From Nocardia sp. alder85J (GTDB taxonomy: Bacteria > Actinomycetota > Actinomycetes > Mycobacteriales > Mycobacteriaceae): a stretch of 64,000 bases of DNA. Shown here one piece after another: positions 41,095-48,747 of this stretch (position 1 is the first letter of the stretch; every line of letters starts with the position of its first letter). Below the pieces are notes generated by a model that was not told the DNA's origin, made no database searches, and worked only from the letters and a program-made list of their open reading frames with translations. Made by a program: the position numbers and the translations under genes. Location: positions 62,001 through 126,000 of the forward strand of contig NZ_JAIUCZ020000015.1 in assembly GCF_020176955.2 (NCBI RefSeq). Reading direction: 5' to 3'.

Positions 41095-41225
41095 GTCCGT
41101 CACCTCAGGTCGCCGACGGCGGTCGGGGCTTCGGCCATCTGACCGAAGCCCGGCTCGTACCGCACTGCCTACCGTCGGATACGACATCGCGACCGGCGGC
41201 GTCGAAGACCGAAGGGCGAAGTGCT

Positions 41226-42035
41226 ATGGGTATCGGATTTGGCTGGCGTACAACGGTTCTCGCGGCGGCGATCGCGCTGTCACCGGTACTGCCGCAGACC
41301 GTGGCCGGTGCCGCGGCGGGGCCCGCGCCGACGATCGTGTTCGTGCACGGCGCCTTCGCCGACTCCAGCGGCTGGGACGCGGTGATCGCCGGCCTGCGGC
41401 AGCGCGGCTATTCCGCTGTGGCGGTGGATGATCCGCTGCGCGGCGTGGCGAGCGACGCCGATGCCGTACGGGCCGCCCTGCGGGCGATACCCGGGCCGAT
41501 CGTGCTGGTCGGGCACTCCTACGGCGGCGCGGTGATCACCAATGCCGCCCGTGGGGTGCCGAATGTGCAGGCACTGGTGTACGTCGGCGCCTTCGTGCCG
41601 GACGAGGGTGAAAGCATCACCACCGCAGTCGATCCGATCCGGTTCCCCGGTGCCCTGCTGGGCCCGGCGACCATCGACGTCCACCCGCGCACCGACGCGC
41701 TCGACGCCGACGTCTACATCAAGTCCGAGGATTTCGCCGCCGTGTTCGCCGCGGACGTGCCCGCCGACCGGCAGCGGGACATGGCCGCCACCCAGCATCC
41801 GCTGGCGCTGTCCGCGCAGTTGGACCCGTCCGGCCCGCCGGCCTGGCGAACCGTGCCCAGCCGGGACCTGATCACTCTGGACGACAAGGCGATTCCCCCG
41901 GCCGGGCAGGAATACATGGCCGAGCGCGCCGGCGCCCGGGTGGAACGGGTGCACTCGTCGCACGCGGTGATGGTGTCGCATCCGGACGCCGTCGTGCAGA
42001 TCGTGCTCGACGCGGTCGCCGCCGACCGCCCCTGA
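41226..42035 (+). CDS. Secreted alpha/beta hydrolase
   Basis: This 269-residue protein begins with a signal-like segment (MGIGFGWRTTVLAAAIALSP, then VLPQTVAGAAAGPAP), then FVHGAFADSSGWDAV, the nucleophile elbow GHSYGG, and the catalytic His in VHSSHAVMVSHP. The HGAFADSS opening is typical of the salicylate-esterase-like alpha/beta hydrolases common in actinobacteria. It is probably exported and acts on an ester. It stands upstream of a second hydrolase, SnoaL-like protein and SDR on the same strand. Confidence 0.84.
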   Translation: MGIGFGWRTTVLAAAIALSPVLPQTVAGAAAGPAPTIVFVHGAFADSSGWDAVIAGLRQRGYSAVAVDDPLRGVASDADAVRAALRAIPGPIVLVGHSYGGAVITNAARGVPNVQALVYVGAFVPDEGESITTAVDPIRFPGALLGPATIDVHPRTDALDADVYIKSEDFAAVFAADVPADRQRDMAATQHPLALSAQLDPSGPPAWRTVPSRDLITLDDKAIPPAGQEYMAERAGARVERVHSSHAVMVSHPDAVVQIVLDAVAADRP

Positions 42036-42137
42036 CAGCCGACCGGATCACGATCGTCAGTCGATCGACTGAAGAAGCCGGGCCGACCGGCTGGCGATGA
42101 TGAAGCAAACCCGCCGAATTCGAGAAGAGAGACGACA

Positions 42138-42938
42138 ATGACCGACAGCAAGCGCCCGGTGGTATTCATCCACGGACTGTGGCTGCACCCCGATTCCTGG
42201 CAGCCGTGGGTGGAGCGGTTCGCCGCCCACGGCTACGCCGCCGTCGCCCCGGGCTGGCCCGGCGTGGCCGCCACCGTCGCGGAGAGCCGCGACAACCCGG
42301 AGGCCATTGCGGACAAGGGCATCGACGCCGTGGACGCGCACTACACCGAGATCATCGCGGGCCTGCCCGAAGCGCCGATCGTCATCGGGCACTCCTTCGG
42401 CGGCATGATCGCGCAGAAGCTGCTCGGCGAGGGCACCGCCGCGGCGGCGATCGGCATCGACGCCGCGCAGATCAAAGGGGTACTGCCGCTGCCGCTGTCG
42501 TCGCTGCACGCGACGCTGCCGGTGTTCCGCAATCCCGCGAACATCCACCGGGCGGTGGAGCTGACCGAGGACCAGTTCCGCTACGCGTTCGGCAACGCGG
42601 TCCCCGAGCTGGAATCCAAGGAACTGTTCGCGCGGTTCGCGATTCCCGCGCCCGGACGGCCGCTGTTCGAGGCGGCCGCGGCGAATTTCTCGCTGCACTC
42701 ACCGGCGAAGGTGAACACCGACCGCGACACCGGGGCGCCGCTGCTGCTGATCGCCGGTGGCCAGGACCACACCGTGCCCGAGGTGATCACCAAGGCGACG
42801 CTGAAGCAGTACCGGCACACCGACGCCCCGACCGACCTGATCGAATTCCCCGACCGCGGGCATTCGCTCACCATCGACAACGGCTGGTCCGAGGTCGCCG
42901 ACGCCTGCCTGCACTGGCTTGCCGAACAAGGCTTCTGA
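42138..42938 (+). CDS. Alpha/beta hydrolase
   Basis: This 266-residue cytoplasmic protein has VVFIHGLWLHPDSWQPWVER, the nucleophile motif IGHSFGGMIAQ and the catalytic His in PDRGHSLTID. It resembles esterase/lipase-type hydrolases rather than epoxide hydrolases. A purine-rich GAAGAGAGACGACA precedes the ATG. It follows the secreted hydrolase by 102 bases and precedes the SnoaL-like gene by 75. Substrate unknown. Confidence 0.84.
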   Translation: MTDSKRPVVFIHGLWLHPDSWQPWVERFAAHGYAAVAPGWPGVAATVAESRDNPEAIADKGIDAVDAHYTEIIAGLPEAPIVIGHSFGGMIAQKLLGEGTAAAAIGIDAAQIKGVLPLPLSSLHATLPVFRNPANIHRAVELTEDQFRYAFGNAVPELESKELFARFAIPAPGRPLFEAAAANFSLHSPAKVNTDRDTGAPLLLIAGGQDHTVPEVITKATLKQYRHTDAPTDLIEFPDRGHSLTIDNGWSEVADACLHWLAEQGF

Positions 42939-43013
42939 ACCCGTCGACCCCGAACGCCGGCGGGGTGGCCACCGTCGCCCACCTCGCCCGCCCAGGCATC
43001 CGAGGAACCGCAC

Positions 43014-43436
43014 ATGTCCGACGCCGACCAGAAACGCCTCGTCCTCGCCTACCGGTGGTTCACCGAAGGCTGGACCGTCGACATCGATCTCGCCGACACC
43101 CTCTTCAGCACCGACCTGGTCACCAACGGGGTACCCGTCGGCATCGAGGGGCCGAAAACGCGAATCCGTGAGCGGCTGATCGGCTTTCCCGATCTGACGA
43201 CCTCCGTGGAGCGGCTCGTCGCGGCCGACGACACGGTGGCGATCCACCTGATGTGGTCCGGCACCCACACCGGTGCCTACGGCGGTGTCGAGCCCACCGG
43301 CCGCCGGGTCACCATCTCCGATCTGGCGCTGTGGCGCTTCGACGGTGATCTGGTCGTCGAAATCCGCACTCTCCAGGATCAATTCGGCCTGCTGAAGCAG
43401 ATCGGCTACCTGCCCGACAGTGTCCGGGCGGCCTGA
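43014..43436 (+). CDS. SnoaL-like (ester cyclase-type) protein
   Basis: This 140-residue protein shows the SnoaL-like pattern: RWFTEGWTVDIDLADTLFST, VAADDTVAIHLMWSGTHTGA and ISDLALWRFDGDLVVEIRTL with QDQFGLLKQIG. Such proteins are ester cyclases, hydroxylases or binders of the NTF2 fold. It lies between a hydrolase and an SDR in a plus-strand run, so a role on the same small-molecule substrate is plausible. Confidence 0.8.
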   Translation: MSDADQKRLVLAYRWFTEGWTVDIDLADTLFSTDLVTNGVPVGIEGPKTRIRERLIGFPDLTTSVERLVAADDTVAIHLMWSGTHTGAYGGVEPTGRRVTISDLALWRFDGDLVVEIRTLQDQFGLLKQIGYLPDSVRAA

Positions 43437-43464
43437 TCCACACCCACCCGAGAGGAGCACACCC

Positions 43465-44244
43465 ATGGGAACCGATCTGCACGGCCGCATCGCCGTGGTC
43501 ACCGGTGCCAGCCGCGGTATCGGCCTGGCGGTCGTCCGCGCACTGGCCGCCGACGGCGCCTTCGTCATCGCCGGGGCCCGGAAATTCGGGCCCGAACTCG
43601 ACGAGGTGATCGCCGCCGGTCGAGTCCGTTGTGTCACCACCGATCTGACGGATCCGGCCGCACCGGCCGAACTGGTGGCGGCCGCCGGTGAGCGCATCGA
43701 CATCCTGGTCAACAACGTCGGTGGCGCCCCGCCGCGCACCGCGGGATTCCTCGCGGTGACCGACGAGCAGTGGCAGACCACGCTGGAGCTCAACCTGCTC
43801 GCCGCGGTCCGGACCACCCGCGCCGTGCTGCCCGCCATGCTCGCCACCGGCGGCGGCAGCATCGTCACCATCGGATCGGTCAACGCGAGCCTGCCCGAGC
43901 CGCTGGTGGTCGACTACAGCGCCGCCAAGGCGGCGGTGACCGCGTTCACCAAGGCGGTCTCGAAAGAGTACGGCCCGCAAGGGATCCGGGCGAACATCGT
44001 GAGCCCCGGCCCGGTGGCGACCGACCTGTGGCTGGCCGCCGACGGGGTGGCGGCGACGGTCGGCCGCACGACCGGCAGCACCCCCGAGGAGGTCGCCGCG
44101 GGTGCCTCCGCCGCCATGGTCACCGGCCGGTTCTCCACCCCCGAGGAGGTCGCCGCCCTGGTCCTGACCCTCGCCCGCGACCTGGGCGGCAACATCACCG
44201 GCGCCGAATTCCGTATCGACGGCGGCTATGTACCCACCTGGTGA
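43465..44244 (+). CDS. Short-chain dehydrogenase/reductase
   Basis: This 259-residue classical SDR has VTGASRGIG, NNVG (a variant of NNAG), the catalytic Ser in TIGSVNA and YSAAK, and the C-terminal TGAEFRIDGGYVPTW. GAGAGGAGCACACCC precedes the ATG at 43465. It is the last intact gene of the 41.2-44.2 kb plus-strand run and faces two pseudogenes. Substrate unknown; NADP(H) or NAD(H) dependence cannot be told reliably. Confidence 0.87.
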   Translation: MGTDLHGRIAVVTGASRGIGLAVVRALAADGAFVIAGARKFGPELDEVIAAGRVRCVTTDLTDPAAPAELVAAAGERIDILVNNVGGAPPRTAGFLAVTDEQWQTTLELNLLAAVRTTRAVLPAMLATGGGSIVTIGSVNASLPEPLVVDYSAAKAAVTAFTKAVSKEYGPQGIRANIVSPGPVATDLWLAADGVAATVGRTTGSTPEEVAAGASAAMVTGRFSTPEEVAALVLTLARDLGGNITGAEFRIDGGYVPTW

Positions 44245-44269
44245 CAACGACACCGCGCGGCGGTGACGA

Positions 44270-44690
44270 TCACCGGCGCAGCAGCTCCGCGAGCATCGCG
44301 GCGGTGTCGGCCGGGGCCTCCTCGGCCATGAAATGTCCTGCGCGCGTGGTGACATGGTGCAGGTCCGCGACCCAGGGCCGCCACACCGCGGCGGCGTCGA
44401 AGCCGAGCACACTGCCCCAGTCCTGCTGGAGGACAGTGACCGGCAGGGTGAGCCGGTGGCCGGCCGCGAGGTCGGCCCGATCGTGTTCGATGTCGATCGT
44501 CGCCGTCGCCCGGTAGTCGGCGACGATCGACGGTACGGCGTTCCGGCAGTCCGCTCGCACGTCGGCCGGACCGACCAGATGTCGAGGAAGTGGCCGAAGA
44601 ACGCGTCGGCGCTGTGGCCGATCAGCTCCTCGGGCAGGCCGGCGGGCTGGGCCATCAGGTACAGGTGGACGGCCGAATTCTGGCGCGGCG
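44270..44690 (-). pseudogene. Truncated, frameshifted alpha/beta hydrolase (dehalogenase/epoxide hydrolase-like C-terminus)
   Basis: Only the C-terminal part is present. One frame reads LMAQPAGLPEELIGHSADAF and FGHFLDIW; after a frame break near 44560 another reads CRNAVPSIVADYRATATIDI, RLTLPVTVLQQDWGSVLGFD and HHVTTRAGHFMAEEAPADTA, with the catalytic His in GHFMAEE. The N-terminal half with the nucleophile is missing. The order fits a haloacetate dehalogenase-like protein. Confidence 0.7.
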
Positions 44691-44718
44691 CCGAGGAACT
44701 CCCCGGCCAGGAGCCGTC

Positions 44719-45345
44719 TCAGGCCGCGGCGAGCGTGCCGATACTCGTGGCGAGTTGGCGTGCGCGGGTGTGGGATTCGACCAGGGACGCCTCGTGCAGC
44801 GGCAGCAGTGCGGCGAATTCCGGGACGTGCGGAGCCATGGTCAGTTCGGGGGTCAGGGTGGTCACGTCCAGGCCGAGAACGGCGGGGCCCAGTACGGTTT
44901 CCAGCGTGGGAACCAGGTGGTCCATGCCGTGCCTGGGGTGCCGGGACCGTAGCCGCCGCCGCGGGCGGAGATCACCACGGCCGGGCGGCCGGTGGCCGGC
45001 GGGGTGCCGGCGGGGTCGAGGGTGCGGCCGACGACCATGATCTGGTCCAGCCACGCCTTGAACACCGACGGCATGGTCAGGTTGTACATCGGTACGGTGA
45101 ACAGGTACGCGCTCGCACCGAGGAATTCGCCGATCAGCTCCTCCTCGAGCGCGGCGGCAGCGGCCTGTTCCGGGGTGCGGCCGGCGGGTTCGGTGGTGCG
45201 GGCGGAGATGGCCGCGGCACTCAGATGCGGCACGGGTGTGGCGGCCAGGTCGCGATGAACGACCGCCCTCTGCCAGGCGTCCCGGAACGACGCGGCCACC
45301 TGGCGGGAGACCGAGGCTTCCCCGAGTGAGGATCCGGGAACACCG
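44719..45345 (-). pseudogene. Frameshifted FMN-dependent NADH-azoreductase
   Basis: The first frame reads GSSLGEASVSRQVAASFRDA, GASAYLFTVPMYNLTMPSVF and KAWLDQIMVVGRTLD up to GGGYGPGTP; a single-base change in the CCCC run near 44935 shifts to HGMDHLVPTLETVLGPAVLG and onward to the stop at 44719. Both parts match azoreductase AzoR in order. The first few residues (the LFRxDSS start) are also missing or degraded. It is unlikely to make a full enzyme. Confidence 0.75.
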
Positions 45346-45479
45346 GGCCGCCGCCGAGGCCCCGGCGGCCGCGCCCCGCCGCAGAAAACGCTGACCGTCA
45401 GCAGGAGGCCGACTCGATGTCGACGAGACGGCGGCGTGCTGACGGCAGCAAGAGTTCCCGGATGCGTGCGAACGGTCGA

Positions 45480-46559
45480 TTATTCGCCGGTGTCCGCGGT
45501 GTCCGTGTCCGCGTCGGTGGTTTCCGCGCCCATGCCGGAAACCCAAGCGTCGGCGGTCTCGCCGGTGGTGAGGAAGATGGTGCGCCGCCCGACCTCGACG
45601 GCGTTGTCGGCGAAACGCTCGTAGTAGCGGCCCAGCAGGGTCAGGTCGACGGCGGAGGTGATGCCGCCGGACCAGTCCGGAGCCAGGACGATGGCGAGCA
45701 GTTGCTCGTGCAACTGGTCCATCGTGTCGTCCTGCCGGTCGAGCGCGGCAGCGGCCTCGGGATCACCGGACTCCAGCACCGCGGCGGCACTGTCGGCGAT
45801 CGCGACCGCCGCGGCGCCCATTCCCGCGATCACCGCATGGGCCGGGCCGGGGACGACCGGTTCGGGATGCCGGCGGCGCGCCGCGGCGGCGATATGAGTG
45901 GCGAGCGCGGCCATCCGTTTCATATTGCCGGTCAGCTGGACCGCGGTGACCACCTGCCGCAACTCCCCGGCGACGGGCGACTGCAAGGTCAGCAACCGCA
46001 TGGCCTCCCGCTCGGCGTCCTGCTGCATGACCTCGACCTCGTGGCCGAGATCGATGGCGGCCTCCGCGGCCGGTAGATCGTTGCTCAGCAGGGCCTCGGT
46101 CGCGGCCGCCACGATGTCGCGGTCGCGCAGGCACATCGCATGCAGCGATCCGGCGAGTTGCTGCAAATTCTCGTGGTACTGGGTCCGCACACCCCATTCA
46201 AACCCATTCGGCGCTGTTGCGACAGGCCCACCGGCCACGGCGGGTCGCGACGGCACGGCCGCGAGCCAGCCGCGATCGACGGACCGCCCGGTGACCAGCA
46301 GCCGTTCACGGACCCGCGCAAGATCGGATTCCCGGGGCAGTTCGAGGGTGAGCCGGGCGATCGCCACCCCCGCGTCGATCCGGGTCGCGGGCAGTTTGCC
46401 CTGCGCGACGAGCTCACCGACCACCGCGTCCACCTCGTCGTCGGACAGCCGCCGCCCGAGCACCGCCAAGAGCGGGAAATAGTCCCGATCCGGCGCCCCG
46501 TGCGGATACCCCGCCCGCAACCACGCCACGATCCGAGCCAGCAGATTCGACCACTCCAT
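45480..46559 (-). CDS. DUF3349 - PhoU domain fusion
   Basis: This 359-residue protein joins two families normally found on separate genes. Residues 1-95 read WSNLLARIVAWLRAGYPHGA and RRLSDDEVDAVVGELVAQGK, a DUF3349 domain. After a 30-residue Ala/Pro-rich linker, residues from about 126 read VRTQYHENLQQLAGSLHAMC, NMKRMAALATHIA and LLGRYYERFADNAVEVGRR, the two three-helix repeats of PhoU. PhoU senses phosphate status and restrains Pst uptake and PhoR signalling. The ATG at 46559 follows AAGGGACCGGCTG. An in-frame GTG exists where a free PhoU would start (MRTQYHE), so both long and short products are possible. No pst genes are near. Confidence 0.85.
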   Translation of the reverse strand: MEWSNLLARIVAWLRAGYPHGAPDRDYFPLLAVLGRRLSDDEVDAVVGELVAQGKLPATRIDAGVAIARLTLELPRESDLARVRERLLVTGRSVDRGWLAAVPSRPAVAGGPVATAPNGFEWGVRTQYHENLQQLAGSLHAMCLRDRDIVAAATEALLSNDLPAAEAAIDLGHEVEVMQQDAEREAMRLLTLQSPVAGELRQVVTAVQLTGNMKRMAALATHIAAAARRRHPEPVVPGPAHAVIAGMGAAAVAIADSAAAVLESGDPEAAAALDRQDDTMDQLHEQLLAIVLAPDWSGGITSAVDLTLLGRYYERFADNAVEVGRRTIFLTTGETADAWVSGMGAETTDADTDTADTGE

Positions 46560-46740
46560 CAGCCGGTCCCTTGCACAGTCACACCGGAAGCACACCCCGC
46601 CCAGGTACCACGCACGGTCACCCCACCTCCCGCCACCTGGAAACACCTGCCGCCCACAGCCTAGAACCCCGGCGTCCGATACGCCGGTCGTCCGCCCCGA
46701 TCCACCAACACACCCCAGCCACCACCGCACAGACCTCGCA

Positions 46741-46859
46741 CCCGGCTCGCCCCGGATCCCGGTCACCAGACATCCCAAGTTCGTTGCCCACCTCGCCTTC
46801 GGACCTGTGTCACCACAACGCAGGCTCGCCACCCGGCTCACCCCGGTTCGCGGTCACCG
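46741..46859. repeat. Imperfect direct repeat in the gap before PhoU
   Basis: CCCGGCTCGCCCCGG (from 46741) and CCCGGCTCACCCCGG (from 46832) begin two stretches of about 28 bases that match at most positions, both including CGGTCACC. The 278-base gap 46560-46837 otherwise holds no gene I can support. Confidence 0.4.
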
Positions 46860-47227
46860 ACTCGCAGGCCCGGCACCCTCGAGTTCTCTTCCCACCTCAC
46901 CCCCGCGGCCTCGGCCGAGACCGAAGTGAACGCCCCGTGCCACCTCCGCCCCGGATGCGACTCCGGCAGCATGTCACCAGCCCCAGAACGCTTGTGCCGC
47001 AACGTCCCCGGCGCGTACTCGTGCTGTGCCGGCCCTCGCCGCCGCAACTCCGGCACCACATGGTCGGCGAAATCCGCGAAACTGCCCGGCGTGACCAGGT
47101 ATTGGAGGTTGATCCCGTCCACCCCCGCGTCCGTCTGCCGGGTGTCGTCCCGGCGCCAGGAGCCGTCCGAGACGTGCGTGACGGTGTCCATCGTGAAGGC
47201 GTTGAGCAACAGCCGCGGCCGGGTCAT
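46838..47227 (-). pseudogene. Collapsed LLM monooxygenase: N-terminus joined in frame to C-terminus
   Basis: The frame opens MTRPRLLLNAFTMDTVTHVS and DGSWRRDDTRQ, the start of NtaA/DszA-type monooxygenases, and passes directly to DAGVDGINLQYLVTPGSFAD and FADHVVPELRRRGP, the C-terminal segment of the same family (compare the intact paralogue at 26938-28281). About 330 residues of the barrel are missing, yet the frame is preserved and 129 codons remain. Its ATG lies three bases after the stop of the DszC-like gene, with GGGGAGG upstream, so it may still be translated. It cannot be a working monooxygenase. Confidence 0.7.
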
Positions 47228-47229
47228 GG

Positions 47230-48546
47230 TCACGCCTCCCCGGCCGGATCGGCGGCGAGCCCCGGGGCCTCGCCGACCGACGGGATGTTGTTCGGCACCG
47301 TGCCGTTGAGCAGGTGGTCGCCGATCTGCCGCTGCCGGTAGATGAGCGGATTGTGGGAGGAGAGGGTGCGGGCATTGCGCCAGTGCCGGTCCAGCCGCAG
47401 GCTCGCGTCCAGCGCCGACGCCCCGCCGACCTCGAAGATCTCCGTCGTGGTGCGCAACACCAGCTCGATCACGATCGACTGCGCCCGGTACACGTCGAGT
47501 TCCGCGGCGACCTCCAGATCGCGAATCGCGTTGTCCGCCTCCGCAGTCCGGTCCTCCTCGGGTAGCAACGCGTACGCCCGGCGGTCGTCCACCACCCGGT
47601 CCAGGCGGGCGGCCACGCTCAGCACGATGTCGCGGGCGGCGTGCGCGGTGGCGTCGGCCTTGCCGATCACCTGCTGCACCAGCGCCTCGTCCCGGGGCAG
47701 ATCGGCGGTGGAGTGGCCGTAGGAGCGGCGCCGGCGGCGCACGAATTCCGCGATGTCGTCCACCGCGCGGCGGGCGATCCCCGCCAGTGTCGCCAGATGG
47801 GTCAGTTGCAACACCGCCTGCTGACCGGCGATGCGGAATTGCTGGGTGATCACGTTGTCCGGATCCACCGCGGCATCGGTGAAGACGGTGGTGCCGCTGG
47901 CGCTGGCGTACTGGCCGAAACCCGAATAGTCGTCGAACAATTCGATGCCGGGGGTGTCGTTGCGGACCAGCGCCGTCACCCGGCCGCCGTCGTCACCGGT
48001 GACCGCCACCGAGATGTAGTCGGAGTAGAGGCTGCCGGTGCTGTAGTACTTGGTCCCGTTGAGCACCAGCCGATCGCCGTCGGGCGTCAGGGTGGTGTTG
48101 GTGCGGCCGCGCACGTTCCCGGAGCGCTCGCTGCTGGCATTGCCGACCAGGACGCCGGATCCGATGCGCCGCAACCATTCCCGGCCCCGTTCGGTGTCCC
48201 GCTCGGCCAGTCGCTCCTCGGTGAAGCGGTAGTGCACCCGCAGGGCCTGCACCAGATTCGAATCGGCGGCGCCGAGTTCGGTGAGCAACAGGAACAGCTG
48301 CCGCAGCGAGACGCCGGACCCGCCGAGTTCCCGCGGCACCCGCAGGGCGCCGAATCCGGCCGCGCGCAGCCGCCGGATCTCCTCGATCGGCAGCCGCCGG
48401 CCCGCCTCCCGCTCGACCGCGCCCGCGGCGATGTCGTCGAAGAGGGGACGGAACCGCGCGAGCAGTTCCGCGTCGCCGACGGCCGCCGCCGGGGCGAGGT
48501 CCGTTGTGGCAGTGATGGTCTCGATGGGTGGCACGGTGCTCTCCAT
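47230..48546 (-). CDS. Acyl-CoA-dehydrogenase-fold flavin monooxygenase (DszC/SfnC type)
   Basis: This 438-residue protein has LARFRPLFDDIAAGAVEREA, RRLPIEEIRRLRAAGFGALR and VPRELGGSGVSLRQLFLLLT, then NLVQALRVHYRF and the C-terminal SALDASLRLDRHWRNARTLS with HNPLIYRQRQIGDHLLNG, the wording of DszC/SfnC monooxygenases. These use FMNH2 to oxidise sulfur compounds such as dibenzothiophene or dimethylsulfone. The ATG at 48546 abuts GAGGA; an in-frame GTG at 48534 with GGAG six bases upstream may be the true start. It is followed by the collapsed LLM monooxygenase, so it was probably the first step of a two-enzyme pathway now broken. Confidence 0.87.
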   Translation of the reverse strand: MESTVPPIETITATTDLAPAAAVGDAELLARFRPLFDDIAAGAVEREAGRRLPIEEIRRLRAAGFGALRVPRELGGSGVSLRQLFLLLTELGAADSNLVQALRVHYRFTEERLAERDTERGREWLRRIGSGVLVGNASSERSGNVRGRTNTTLTPDGDRLVLNGTKYYSTGSLYSDYISVAVTGDDGGRVTALVRNDTPGIELFDDYSGFGQYASASGTTVFTDAAVDPDNVITQQFRIAGQQAVLQLTHLATLAGIARRAVDDIAEFVRRRRRSYGHSTADLPRDEALVQQVIGKADATAHAARDIVLSVAARLDRVVDDRRAYALLPEEDRTAEADNAIRDLEVAAELDVYRAQSIVIELVLRTTTEIFEVGGASALDASLRLDRHWRNARTLSSHNPLIYRQRQIGDHLLNGTVPNNIPSVGEAPGLAADPAGEA

Positions 48547-48747
48547 TCCTCGTCCGCGGACGACCGGGCGCGCTGATTCGCTCAGCATGCGAGTCCGGCG
48601 GGAGCCGAACAATGTTTTATTCGGCGAGATTTCGTAAACCTGAACTTCACGATCGGACCGAGCGGAGTTCCGATCACGGCGATCGATTTCGTTGCCTCGG
48701 CTAACCGGACCGAGCACAGTGGACGGGTTGTCAGGTGAGGAGGTGCG

